Of a stretch of 7,979 nucleotides of DNA, positions 1-6,117 are shown one piece after another. The number at the start of each line of letters is the position of its first letter. Position 1 is the first letter of the stretch. The notes beneath the pieces were generated by a model. It saw only the letters and a list, made by a program, of their open reading frames with translations. It ran no database searches and was not told the DNA's origin. This DNA comes from Desulfobacterales bacterium (lineage in GTDB: Bacteria; Desulfobacterota; Desulfobacteria; Desulfobacterales; JAUWMJ01), in assembly GCA_030613225.1 (NCBI GenBank), contig JAUWMJ010000119.1, positions 1 through 7,979 of the forward strand, given 5' to 3'. The translations under genes and the position numbers were made by a program.

Positions 1-204
1 CAATGACAACTCGATATGTTCACGAATTTTAGCTATCTGCGCCTTTTGACCTGTTTTTCCGAAGTGCTCCATCCAATTAACGGATAAAAATTCTTCGCCC
101 TTTCGAGGCATGAATGAAGCTCCCGTCGGTTGGCCGTCTGGTGCAGTTTTAGGGGCACAGTAACGGGAAATATGATCCTTGCCAGGTAACGGATCTCCTT
201 TCAT
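1..204 (-). CDS. Unrecognised protein, third gene of the TIGR04255 operon (C-terminus outside window)
   Basis: An open frame on the minus strand begins with ATG at 204-202 and stays open for 68 codons to the left edge, so only the N-terminal part is visible. The ATG overlaps the TGA of the preceding gene as ATGA, which suggests translational coupling; no separate ribosome binding site lies upstream. The visible part is hydrophilic, without signal peptide or membrane segment. It contains a recognisable-looking block: HISRYC near residue 11, then a Gly/Pro-rich turn, then FMPRKGEEFLSVNWMEHF around residues 31-48. I do not know a named domain for it, although I have the impression that such RY...SVNW proteins recur as small hypothetical genes. 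Function unknown. Being the last of three co-oriented genes, it probably works with the two products encoded before it. Confidence 0.7.
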   Translation of the reverse strand, partial: MKGDPLPGKDHISRYCAPKTAPDGQPTGASFMPRKGEEFLSVNWMEHFGKTGQKAQIAKIREHIELSL

Positions 205-914
205 TGGGAAGCCCATTCAAGAACTTTATGAGGTTGTACGGTTTCAAGAAGTGAGTCTACAGAGGTAAGTCCCGATATTCTATCAGTCATTTCCGGGTCT
301 TTAGAATTTGGTGTAAAAATCACAAACCGTGTCTCTCCCGTTGGTAAAAATACAGCAGCAAAGTGACGATTTGGTGCCGTTCGCCATTGGGCATGAATTT
401 CGTTAGATGGTGTCAGAGCAACGTTTGGGCATTTCAAGTTTGTCGTATTTTGCAGGAAGCTAATAAAGCTTCTCATTGAATCAATTGAGATTGAATCTTC
501 ATCAGGATCTTCATTAACAACCTCATTTAAAAAATTCAGCTTAACTGCAAGCTCTTGGGCGAATTGGATCTTCGATCCTCCTCGTACATAATCAATCAGT
601 TTTTCGATCTTCTCCTCACTTGTCAGCTTATCGTCAAGTTCATCGAACGGGCTCTCAGTAGCAAGCATTATGGGATCGGCAGAATGGGCTTTAAGCGTTA
701 CAGGTGTGCCTAAATCCCTTTCCTTCAGAATTATAATCCCGTCAATTATAAACCCGTCCGACCATCGCGAGTGATACTCTGAGGGTTCGTAAGCAGCCGC
801 TTCTATTTGCGGGATATTTGCTAAATTTGGACATGTGCCAGAACTACAAAGAGTTTTTGCAGCAAAAAACTCATCAAATTCGATTTCTTGAAAACTATTC
901 AATATGTCCTCCAT
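201..914 (-). CDS. Unrecognised 237-aa protein, second gene of the TIGR04255 operon
   Basis: Complete minus-strand gene with ATG at 914-912 and TGA at 203-201. The start lies 9 nt after the TAG of the TIGR04255-family gene, with a weak AGG about 8 nt upstream, and the stop overlaps the next start as ATGA, so the three genes form one transcription unit. The protein is acidic and soluble. The N-terminal half holds FDEFFAAK near residue 14 and an acidic, helix-prone stretch around residues 90-145. The C-terminal part, about residues 155-237, looks like a small beta domain: CPNVALTPSNEIHAQWR, then FAAVFLPTGETRFVIF, then TSVDSLLETVQPHKVLEW. No catalytic motif stands out. I do not recognise the family. 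The conserved-looking C-terminal domain and the strict gene packing suggest a dedicated partner of the TIGR04255 protein. Confidence 0.85.
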   Translation of the reverse strand: MEDILNSFQEIEFDEFFAAKTLCSSGTCPNLANIPQIEAAAYEPSEYHSRWSDGFIIDGIIILKERDLGTPVTLKAHSADPIMLATESPFDELDDKLTSEEKIEKLIDYVRGGSKIQFAQELAVKLNFLNEVVNEDPDEDSISIDSMRSFISFLQNTTNLKCPNVALTPSNEIHAQWRTAPNRHFAAVFLPTGETRFVIFTPNSKDPEMTDRISGLTSVDSLLETVQPHKVLEWASQ

Positions 915-923
915 GTTTTTAGC

Positions 924-1718
924 CTATTTTACGTCAATACGCTTCCAAATGTCTTTTTGGATTGTTGCTCCTGTTAAATCAGTAAAACCACAAACAATCC
1001 ATTCGTGAGCAACTTCAAACCATTCCCATACCGCATCATTTGATTTATCTGCCCCGAGTCCCGTGGCGGTAATTTGTAGTATCAACATAGGATGCTTATC
1101 GATTTTACGCTCCCCGTGTTGAAGTGTTACATTCAGTCGTCCATTGTCTTTAGGCAGAGCAAAAAGGGCTTGTCCCCCAAGGGCAACCGGAGGAGGAAGA
1201 AATCGTTCGTTTGAGGCCCATGTAAAATCCCGAAAAACCACATTTATATCCCCTAAAGATTCCCATCCTTCTCCCTTTGGTATATGGTTGATATATGTAA
1301 GTTCGCATTTTATGGGTTTAACTGATCCCAGATTCTCTTCTTCAAGGAACTTATGAAAGACTTCAAGGTTAGTTTTAAAGGCTTTGATAATGGTATCGTA
1401 ACGAGGATAGGCTTCTTCTTGCTGCATCCTGCGCCAGTTAAAATAGAACCTGTTGTTCTGTAACTGGATCAGCATATTTTTATCTTCATTAATGAACCAC
1501 ATCCTTGGCAAATAGTTCTTTAAATCAAGTTCTGGGGGAATAGTTTCTAAACGTTGGGCATGCTCACATACAGGGAATTTTTTTCGCACCTTCTGCCAAA
1601 ATAATCCTAAATGCGGTCCTCTAAATTTTTCGATTGTCTCGAAGCTAATTCCGCATACAACTTCAATAACCGGAGGGTCTTTGTAGTCCGGCAAGCTTTG
1701 TGATTCGCCTTTGTTCAT
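924..1718 (-). CDS. TIGR04255-family protein
   Basis: Complete 264-aa minus-strand gene, ATG at 1718-1716 and TAG at 926-924, with AAGGAA 5 nt before the start. The N-terminus carries the block I associate with TIGR04255, a sporadically distributed family of unknown biochemical function: DPPVIEVVCGISFE at about residues 14-27, followed by Trp/Phe-rich strands such as LIQLQNNRFYFNWRR and a C-terminal end with ITATGLGAD and a helix containing EWFEVAHEWIVCGF, then FTDLT. The length is usual for the family. There is no signal peptide, membrane segment or obvious enzyme motif. It is the first gene of a three-gene operon under a strong promoter. The family's patchy distribution fits accessory cargo; a role in defence or a toxin-like system is possible but is only inference. 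Assignment to TIGR04255 rests on motif recognition, not a search. Confidence 0.8.
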   Translation of the reverse strand: MNKGESQSLPDYKDPPVIEVVCGISFETIEKFRGPHLGLFWQKVRKKFPVCEHAQRLETIPPELDLKNYLPRMWFINEDKNMLIQLQNNRFYFNWRRMQQEEAYPRYDTIIKAFKTNLEVFHKFLEEENLGSVKPIKCELTYINHIPKGEGWESLGDINVVFRDFTWASNERFLPPPVALGGQALFALPKDNGRLNVTLQHGERKIDKHPMLILQITATGLGADKSNDAVWEWFEVAHEWIVCGFTDLTGATIQKDIWKRIDVK

Positions 1719-1745
1719 CGTTATTCCTTATAGAATTAACTCGGT

Positions 1746-1823
1746 ATTATATATTCAATATTCTTATTCTAATTCGAAGCTTGTCTCTTGTCAATATTTG
1801 GATTTTTTTTTGGATTTTTTTTG
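1746..1823 (-). promoter_or_regulatory. Sigma70-type promoter of the minus-strand operon, with A-tract upstream element
   Basis: Read on the minus strand, a perfect -35 TTGACA (1794-1789) is followed after exactly 17 nt by TAGAAT (1771-1766). Directly upstream of the -35, two A-tracts of 9 and 8 bases (1811-1803 and 1822-1815) are spaced about one helical turn apart, like an UP element. A second perfect -10 hexamer, TATAAT, lies at 1751-1746 but has no good -35. The start codon is at 1718, so the 5' leader would be about 40 nt. This predicts strong expression independent of neighbours. Confidence 0.7.
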
Positions 1824-1991
1824 GTGACATTTCCTTCTTTTTTGCGGTGCGCTTTAAGGTGGGTTTTTCAGGCAGTAAAAAATGGGGAGAAGGAAGCGGA
1901 ATTTAAAAATTAATTTGCTGTACAGGAGCTGGACAAATCTAACAAAAAAAAGGGCTTACATTTATGGTTAATATAAACTCTTTGATATTAC

Positions 1992-2037
1992 TGGTGCCGA
2001 GGGACAGAATCGAACTGCCGACACGGAAGTCTTGCCA
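1992..2037 (-). tRNA. 3' fragment of a tRNA gene, probably tRNA-Leu; likely attachment-site remnant
   Basis: On the minus strand the segment ends in an encoded CCA (1994-1992), preceded by discriminator A and the acceptor strand CCTCGGC (2002-1996). Before that is a complete T arm: stem GGCAG/CTGTC with loop TTCGATT (2019-2003). Acceptor strand CCTCGGC and a preceding GTGTC fit the class II Leu type, and part of the long variable arm may reach about 2037. No D arm, anticodon arm or 5' acceptor strand follows to the right, so this is not a functional tRNA. Such 3' ends are what integrases that target tRNA genes leave at the far end of an inserted element. Leu identity is inferred from the acceptor sequence only. 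Confidence 0.65.
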
Positions 2038-2120
2038 ACGTTTCGCATTTTCAGTTTAGAAAAACCTATATCAAAAAACTGAGTTGTACGAAATCAAATA
2101 TTTTTTTTGTTGAATATTCA

Positions 2121-2247
2121 ATTGGATATGCTATTTAAAAGGGTGAAGTTGTTACGCAGTCGAATAATCGCTGCACAGATCTTGCTTATATTCATTTTTT
2201 CCAAAAGCTGAAATTTTTTCGCAGCGAATCAATATCTAATGTTATCC
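2121..2247 (+). other. Candidate attC-like site A (degenerate left half)
   Basis: The right end reads ATATCTAAT followed by a core-like GTTATCC (2241-2247). The block ATATCTAATGTT is identical to the right end of the attC-like site at 4784-4790, and the similarity extends left as GC-AATC. Partners for a hairpin exist: TCGCTGC (2168-2174) with GCAGCGA (2221-2227), and ATTGGATAT (2121-2129) with ATATCTAAT (2232-2240, one mismatch). However the arms are unevenly spaced (38 nt on the left against 4 nt on the right) and no RYYYAAC inverse core is visible, so this may be a decayed site or only a right half. Confidence 0.35.
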
Positions 2248-2257
2248 TTTTGAAAGT

Positions 2258-2527
2258 ATGGAAAATCAAACCATGAAAAATTTAATGAAACCTGAGAACG
2301 AAGCAGAAGCAAATGTAATCAAATCGGTTTTAGAGGAACATGGAATATATGCAGAAATAAAATCATTTCATGATACTGCATATGATGGACTTTTCCAATC
2401 TCAATATGGTTGGGGCTTAATTCGGGTTTCTGAGACAGACTTTCCGGAAGCACAAAGAATAATTGAAGAATGGAATAATGCATCTCCTGAAGAACTCCCA
2501 TGGAAAAACAAGCTAACTAATGACTAA
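2258..2527 (+). CDS. Small DUF2007-like protein
   Basis: Complete 89-aa soluble protein. Residues about 12-35 (PENEAEANVIKSVLEEHGI then YAEI) form the helix-turn-strand typical of the DUF2007 'putative signal transducing protein' fold: an N-terminal strand, a helix beginning with EAE, and a short GI turn. This is followed by YGWGLIRVSETDFPEAQRII at about 51-70, the second strand-helix unit. No metal or catalytic motif is visible. The family has no well-established function. The first ATG has only a weak GAAAG upstream; the ATG five codons later (2273) has GGAAAA before it and is an equally good start. The gene begins 17 nt after the core-like GTTATCC, a spacing like that of the cassette genes further right, which makes it a possible cassette gene. 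A 173-bp gap separates it from AOR. Confidence 0.65.
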   Translation: MENQTMKNLMKPENEAEANVIKSVLEEHGIYAEIKSFHDTAYDGLFQSQYGWGLIRVSETDFPEAQRIIEEWNNASPEELPWKNKLTND

Positions 2528-2700
2528 ACGTAAAGTGTAAAAGCCGTTAATTTGCGATAAATTATGTTCAGGCACTAAATACAATAAAAATGGCAATAAA
2601 ACATTGCAATTTGAATTCACCGGATATATCGACCGAACTTCAATTTGAATAATCGGGAATCAATCAGTGTCCTAAATTAAATTTGAAAAGGGAGATTTAA
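2528..2700. other. Gap before the AOR gene with short direct repeats
   Basis: AT-rich non-coding segment. CAATTTGAAT occurs at 2607-2616 and 2642-2651, with a related AAATTTGAAA near 2678. A ribosome binding site GGGAG sits about 6 nt before the AOR start. I see no convincing promoter pair, although the AT-rich composition would allow one. A core-like GTTCAGG at 2566 and AGCTAAC at 2509 have attC-like spacing but poor arm pairing. Confidence 0.4.
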
Positions 2701-4422
2701 ATGCAATTTATACGAATTAACATGAGTGAACAGACGGTCAAGGTAGAGGATGTACCCCAGGATTATGTAGGGCTGGGCGGAAGAGGTTTGACCTCGATAA
2801 TGATAAACAACGAAGTGCCGCCGACATGTGATCCTCTGGGGCCTGAGAACAAGCTTATTTTTGCGCCCGGACTTTTAAGCGGGACCTCATTGGTTAATAC
2901 CAGCCGGATTTCCATTGGTGCCAAGAGCCCGCTGACCGGTACGATCAAGGAAAGCAATGCCGGCGGAACCGTCGCAGCTGCCTTGGGTAAACTGGGTATT
3001 ACCGCTATTATCGTTGAGGGGTTGGCACCGCAAGGCAAACTGTTCAACCTAATCATCGATCAAAACGGTAACGCCGCCCTTCAAGCCGCTGATGATTTTA
3101 AAGGTATGCGGACCTATGCCCTGGTTGAAAGATTGCTCCAGGACCATGGCGAGAAAAACGGTGTACTGTGTATCGGTCCCGCGGGGGAATATCAATTGGC
3201 ATCCGCATCTATCCAAACCTCCGATGTGGATGGGCGCCCCTGCCGCGCTGCCGGCCGCGGAGGCCTTGGTGCGGTCATGGGCGCAAAAGGGATCAAAGCC
3301 ATTGTTATCAGCAGGCAGGGCAAAAGCCCGGACGATATCGCTGATCCGGAATCCTTTAAAGAATCCGCCAAGGTTTTTGCCAAAGCCGTAAAGGATCATC
3401 CTTTTTCAGGGCAAATGCTTGGTGCGCTTGGCACGGCAGGACTTGTGTCGGCCGTAAACTCCACCGGGGCATTTCCAAGTTATAATGCAACCAAAGGTGT
3501 TTTCGAGGGGTGGGAGAAAATCAGCGGTGAGGCCCTGGCCGAAACCATTCAGAAACGTGGTGGTCAAACCACCCATATGGGGTGCTCTCAGTGCATCATT
3601 CATTGCTCAAATGTATTTGTGGACGAAGGTGGCAAGTATGTTACAGCTTCTCTGGAATATGAAACCATCTGGTCCATGGGAGGCATGCCCGGTATTGATG
3701 ATTTGGATGTGATTGCCAGGCTTGATTTTCTGTCCGATGATATCGGGCTGGATACCATGAATACCGGCGTTGCGATTGGCGTTGCCATGGATGCCGGCTA
3801 TAAAGAATTTGGTGACGGACAGGCGGCCATCGAGCTGATGGAGGAAATTGCCAAGGGAACGGAGATCGGAAAAGTTCTTGGAAACGGCCCGGCAGCTGTT
3901 GGCAAACATTTCAATCATCATCGCGTGCCGGTGGCCAAGGGCCAGAGCATCGCTGCCTACGACCCCAGAGGGATGCAGGGCAACGGCGTTACCTATGCAA
4001 CTTCGCCCATGGGCGCAGATCATACCGCCGGTAACCTGGTTGGTGCGTATCTGGGCGGTGTCCTCAATCCCCTGGAAGCAGAAGGTCAGGTAAAAGCGTC
4101 TCGCGAGGCCCAAATTGCCATGGCTTCTTTGGACTGCACAGGACTGTGCTTGCTGGCCGGGGTTGCGCTGGCGGCTCCGGATGCCAGTGAAGCCCTGCTC
4201 AAAATGATCAATGCCAAGCTCGGCACGCAGCTGGGCGCAGATGACATCCCGGCCCTCGGGATCCGGGTATTGAAAGCGGAACTGGAATTCAACCGCAACG
4301 CCGGATTTACCAATAAGGATGATCGATTGGCCAAGTTTTTCTATGAAGAACCTCTTCCGCCTCACAATAAAGTGTTTGTCGTCACCGATGAAGACCTGGA
4401 CAGCATCTTTGATTTTGAATAG
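2701..4422 (+). CDS. aor: Tungsten-type aldehyde:ferredoxin oxidoreductase (AOR family)
   Basis: Complete 573-aa cytoplasmic protein of normal family length. AOR enzymes oxidise aldehydes to carboxylates (or run in reverse) with a bis-pterin tungsten cofactor and one [4Fe-4S] cluster, using ferredoxin as electron partner. Family signatures appear in order: GLGGRGL at 24-30; an SIGAKSPLTG block with SNAGG near 71-89 that belongs to the pterin-binding N-terminal domain; and AGRGGLG at 184-190 followed by GAKGIKAI. Cluster cysteines are C295, C298 and C302 (CxxCxxxC), with C483 in the D478-CTGLC motif as fourth ligand. All key residues are present, so the enzyme looks intact. Substrate cannot be told from sequence; tungsten over molybdenum is inferred from the family. 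GGGAG precedes the start. A MoaD-like gene follows after 10 nt, forming an operon. The gene is visibly richer in GC than the flanking genes, which suggests a separate origin. Confidence 0.93.
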   Translation: MQFIRINMSEQTVKVEDVPQDYVGLGGRGLTSIMINNEVPPTCDPLGPENKLIFAPGLLSGTSLVNTSRISIGAKSPLTGTIKESNAGGTVAAALGKLGITAIIVEGLAPQGKLFNLIIDQNGNAALQAADDFKGMRTYALVERLLQDHGEKNGVLCIGPAGEYQLASASIQTSDVDGRPCRAAGRGGLGAVMGAKGIKAIVISRQGKSPDDIADPESFKESAKVFAKAVKDHPFSGQMLGALGTAGLVSAVNSTGAFPSYNATKGVFEGWEKISGEALAETIQKRGGQTTHMGCSQCIIHCSNVFVDEGGKYVTASLEYETIWSMGGMPGIDDLDVIARLDFLSDDIGLDTMNTGVAIGVAMDAGYKEFGDGQAAIELMEEIAKGTEIGKVLGNGPAAVGKHFNHHRVPVAKGQSIAAYDPRGMQGNGVTYATSPMGADHTAGNLVGAYLGGVLNPLEAEGQVKASREAQIAMASLDCTGLCLLAGVALAAPDASEALLKMINAKLGTQLGADDIPALGIRVLKAELEFNRNAGFTNKDDRLAKFFYEEPLPPHNKVFVVTDEDLDSIFDFE

Positions 4423-4432
4423 GCAATGACAG

Positions 4433-4672
4433 ATGAAGATTAGAGTCAAATTATTCGGAACGCTGCCGCAACGATATCCCGGCTACGATCCATCGCAAGG
4501 ATTTGAAGTGGAGATTCCAGACGGTGCTAAAGTCAAAGATCTTTTAGCCCGTCTGGAAATCTTTAATTCGGATGGCGGCCTGGTTGCGGTCGACAATCTG
4601 GTGGCCCAGCACGATGATGCATTAAAAGATGGTGTCTCGGTGCGTATTTTTCAAACCGCGTTTGGCGGTTAA
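4433..4672 (+). CDS. MoaD/ThiS-like ubiquitin-fold sulfur carrier protein
   Basis: Complete 79-aa protein with a beta-grasp pattern: strand KIRVKLFGTLPQRYPGY, then FEVEIPDGAKVKDLLARL (helix at about residues 33-42), then VAVDNLVAQHDDALKDGVSVRIF, ending in the exposed FGG. The C-terminal Gly-Gly is what MoaE/MoeB-type enzymes adenylate and thiolate when MoaD donates sulfur to molybdopterin. It starts 10 nt after the AOR stop, with AGG in the linker, so it is translated with AOR. MoaD-like genes directly downstream of AOR genes are a known arrangement, and the product probably serves synthesis of the tungsto-pterin cofactor for this enzyme. MoaD and ThiS cannot be told apart by fold alone; the AOR neighbour favours MoaD. 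No MoaE or MoeB gene is in the window, so these must come from elsewhere. Confidence 0.87.
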   Translation: MKIRVKLFGTLPQRYPGYDPSQGFEVEIPDGAKVKDLLARLEIFNSDGGLVAVDNLVAQHDDALKDGVSVRIFQTAFGG

Positions 4673-4679
4673 TCTGATA

Positions 4680-4795
4680 GGAATGGCATTAGATCCCCAA
4701 TCAAGAATAGATGCGCCGCGTACGCTTCATCATATTATTATAATAAAGATGCTGAAGATAATTCTTTCCCTGCAAATCTATATCTAATGTTCGGC
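4680..4795 (+). other. attC-like site B closing the AOR-MoaD segment
   Basis: A 116-bp imperfect palindrome begins right after the MoaD-like gene. The outer arms CATTAGAT (4687-4694) and ATCTAATG (4783-4789 plus flank) pair perfectly. Inner arms CTTCATCAT (4725-4733) and GATGCTGAAG (4748-4757) pair with one mismatch, around an AT-rich tip. The right end is the core GTTCGGC (4789-4795), which opens the GNAT cassette. The inverse core on the left is degenerate: GGAATGGC at 4680-4687 could be a worn GGATAAC. If so it would match the GTTATCC at 2241 and make 2241-4788 one cassette, but this match needs an indel and two substitutions. Confidence 0.55.
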
Positions 4796-4817
4796 CCATA
4801 AAAGGAACACCTCACGA

Positions 4818-5309
4818 ATGATGGACGCAGTAGATATTCGTAGAGCAACCATGGATGATTCGTCGACACTTGCTGACTTGTCGACGGAACTTGGTTATCC
4901 AACTTCACCAATACAATCTGTCAATCGGCTTGGCGTAATCCTCGATTCGAAAGAACATGCAATTCTGGTTGCTTGTCTGGCCGATGGTACAGTGGTTGGC
5001 TGGGTGCATGTGTTTCTTGCCTTTCGGGTCGAGTCGGATCCGTTTGCTGAGATAGGTGGGTTTGTAGTGACGAAGGAATTTCGTAGTCGGGGAATTGGCA
5101 GGTGCCTTTTGGCGGCAGTTGAAGAATGGGTCATTCAGCGTGGCATAACGAGACTTAGGATTCGCAGTCGTTCAAACAGAGTGGATACCCATACATTTTT
5201 TGAACGGTTGGGTTTCTCTAAATCGAAACAACAACACGTTGTTGACAAATCATTAAAGCCGGATGCCGAATATCGGGATTCAGTTGACGCCGCTGCGCGT
5301 CGCCACTGA
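4818..5309 (+). CDS. GNAT-family N-acetyltransferase (cassette gene 1)
   Basis: Complete 163-aa soluble protein with one GNAT domain over about residues 5-145. The strand DIRRAT opens it, LVACLADGTVVGWVHV forms the central strands, and IGGFVVTKEFRSRGIGRCLL carries the acetyl-CoA pyrophosphate-binding motif A, R89-S-R-G-I-G94. TFFERLGF at 126-133 is the motif B region. GNAT enzymes move acetyl from acetyl-CoA to an amine; the acceptor here cannot be named, although the compact single-domain form resembles small-molecule (including antibiotic) acetyltransferases often found in cassettes. The start has AAAGGA 11 nt upstream; the next codon is also ATG and could be used. The gene begins 23 nt after its cassette core GTTCGGC. 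Residues from about 150 on are encoded inside the attC, so the C-terminal tail is probably not part of the fold. Confidence 0.88.
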   Translation: MMDAVDIRRATMDDSSTLADLSTELGYPTSPIQSVNRLGVILDSKEHAILVACLADGTVVGWVHVFLAFRVESDPFAEIGGFVVTKEFRSRGIGRCLLAAVEEWVIQRGITRLRIRSRSNRVDTHTFFERLGFSKSKQQHVVDKSLKPDAEYRDSVDAAARRH

Positions 5310-5324
5310 CCCCGTGCCTTCGGT
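5265..5324 (+). other. attC site of the GNAT cassette, right core altered
   Basis: 60-bp site, a typical short attC length. R'' is GCCGAAT (5265-5271) and R' is CTTCGGT (5318-5324), where consensus would have GTT. The arms at 5274-5290 and 5297-5314 pair well (CGGG.TCAGT..ACGC against its complement) with bulged bases and a short CGCTGC tip. The stop codon of the GNAT gene lies inside. Loss of the G just before the exchange point should weaken recombination here. Confidence 0.72.
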
Positions 5325-5336
5325 GAATGAGAAATT

Positions 5337-6044
5337 ATGCTTTCAAATATTTTATTTGATTTGGATGGAACACTTACAGATCCTAAGGATGGTATAACTC
5401 GTTGCATTCAATTTGCTCTTGATCAACTTGGTGCGACATCACCTGAAATTGATCAACTCGACTGGTGTATCGGTCCACCCCTTAGAGGCTCTTTCTCTCG
5501 ACTTTTGAATACAAAGGATGGCGCTTTGCTCGATCAGGCTTTATTTCATTATCGAAAACGATTCTCTGAGTGCGGAATATTCGAAAACGTTATTTACCCT
5601 GAGGTTATTCAATCTCTTCGAAGGATAAAGGCAGCAGGGATTTGTGTCTTTTTGGCAACATCCAAGCCCAAAGTGTTCGCAAAACAAATTCTTGACTATT
5701 TCAACCTCACTCCATTTTTCGATGCTGTTTATGGAAGTGAACTTAATGGCCACTTATCGGATAAAGGTGAACTTGTAGCTCATATTCTTGATACTGAGAA
5801 CCTTGATCCAAAAATTACTCTAATCGTCGGTGATCGATCTCATGATATCATTGGCGGGAAAAAGAATGGGATAATGACCGCAGCGGTGAGTTACGGTTAT
5901 GGTCCCCGAGAGGAACTTACCTCATCAAAACCGGATTTTATCTTCGACACCATTTCGGATTTGGCAGCTTTTATTGAATCGGAGACAACACCGAACATGG
6001 CATTTCAGTGGATGGCTAACATTGGTGCTATTAAGAGGACCTGA
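5337..6044 (+). CDS. HAD-family phosphatase, phosphoglycolate phosphatase-like (cassette gene 2)
   Basis: Complete 235-aa cytoplasmic hydrolase. All four HAD motifs are present: nucleophile motif DLDGT with D8 and acid/base D10; motif II T108-S109 followed by K110 (LATSKP); the motif III lysine, probably K143 in SDKGE; and the motif IV metal acids in G165-DRSHD, D166 and D170. The insert between motifs I and II, about residues 15-85, is a helical C1 cap, as in Gph-type enzymes that hydrolyse small phosphate monoesters. The substrate is unknown. The start has only a weak GAGA 6 nt upstream, and the gene opens 12 nt after the CTTCGGT core. The domain ends near AFIES at residue 214; the last 18 residues (from about 218) are read through the attC and are likely a passive tail. 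It follows the GNAT gene by 27 nt. Confidence 0.9.
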   Translation: MLSNILFDLDGTLTDPKDGITRCIQFALDQLGATSPEIDQLDWCIGPPLRGSFSRLLNTKDGALLDQALFHYRKRFSECGIFENVIYPEVIQSLRRIKAAGICVFLATSKPKVFAKQILDYFNLTPFFDAVYGSELNGHLSDKGELVAHILDTENLDPKITLIVGDRSHDIIGGKKNGIMTAAVSYGYGPREELTSSKPDFIFDTISDLAAFIESETTPNMAFQWMANIGAIKRT

Positions 6045-6117
6045 CATCTTCCTTTGTTCAGTGCTTCTCAGCAAATTTGTGATAAACAATCGTTACCACT
6101 GAATTTCGTCGTTGGGC
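5990..6117 (+). other. Long attC site of the HAD cassette
   Basis: 128-bp site bounded by R'' ACCGAAC (5990-5996) and R' GTTGGGC (6111-6117). ACCGAAC is the exact complement of GTTCGGT, the unmutated form of this cassette's opening core. The arms pair over a long distance: TTCAGTGG (6004-6011) with CCACTGAA (6096-6103), then TAACATTG (6017-6024) with CAATCGTTA (6087-6095), with extra bases on one side as expected for attC strand choice. The size is like that of the long repeats in chromosomal integrons. The HAD stop codon lies inside at 6042-6044. Confidence 0.78.

Larger units (their letters stand above)
1719..2257. other. Intergenic stretch between the minus-strand operon and the plus-strand genes
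   Basis: This 539-bp AT-rich gap holds the operon promoter on its left side, the truncated tRNA around 1992-2037, and an att-like right end at 2232-2247. No convincing coding frame was found in it. At 2110-2121 there is a 12-bp perfect palindrome, TTGAATATTCAA, directly after a T run. A weak inverted repeat TCAGTTT/AAACTGA lies at 2051-2057 and 2076-2082. Neither is followed by a T tract of the right polarity, so I do not call a terminator. Confidence 0.6.

Noticed and set aside
1700..1906. Plus-strand frame of 68 codons rich in Phe and Ile
   Set aside because: It is read through the T tracts of the minus-strand promoter, has no ribosome binding site, and its apparent hydrophobicity reflects the T-rich sequence.
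2110..2121. Perfect 12-bp palindrome TTGAATATTCAA as an operator
   Set aside because: AT-rich palindromes of this length occur by chance in such sequence, and no regulator gene or clear promoter is next to it.
2151..2174. GTTACGCAG, identical to part of the class 1 integron attI1 site, suggesting an attI here
   Set aside because: Only 9 bases match, the rest differs, and no integron integrase gene lies to the left where it would be expected; the minus-strand genes there are the TIGR04255 operon.
2509..2572. Possible attC between the DUF2007-like gene and AOR (AGCTAAC ... GTTCAGG, 64 bp)
   Set aside because: Spacing is right but the arms pair poorly, AGCTAAC matches the expected GGATAAC at only 5 of 7 positions, and no inverse core CCTGAAC appears behind MoaD.
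3607..4449. Long minus-strand open frame of 280 codons
   Set aside because: It lies opposite the AOR gene, whose family motifs and cluster cysteines are intact on the plus strand; the antisense frame shows no recognisable domain.
4725..4757. Hairpin after the MoaD-like gene as a transcription terminator
   Set aside because: The loop is AT-rich, no T run follows, and the arms form the inner part of a larger palindrome ending in an integron core, which explains them better.
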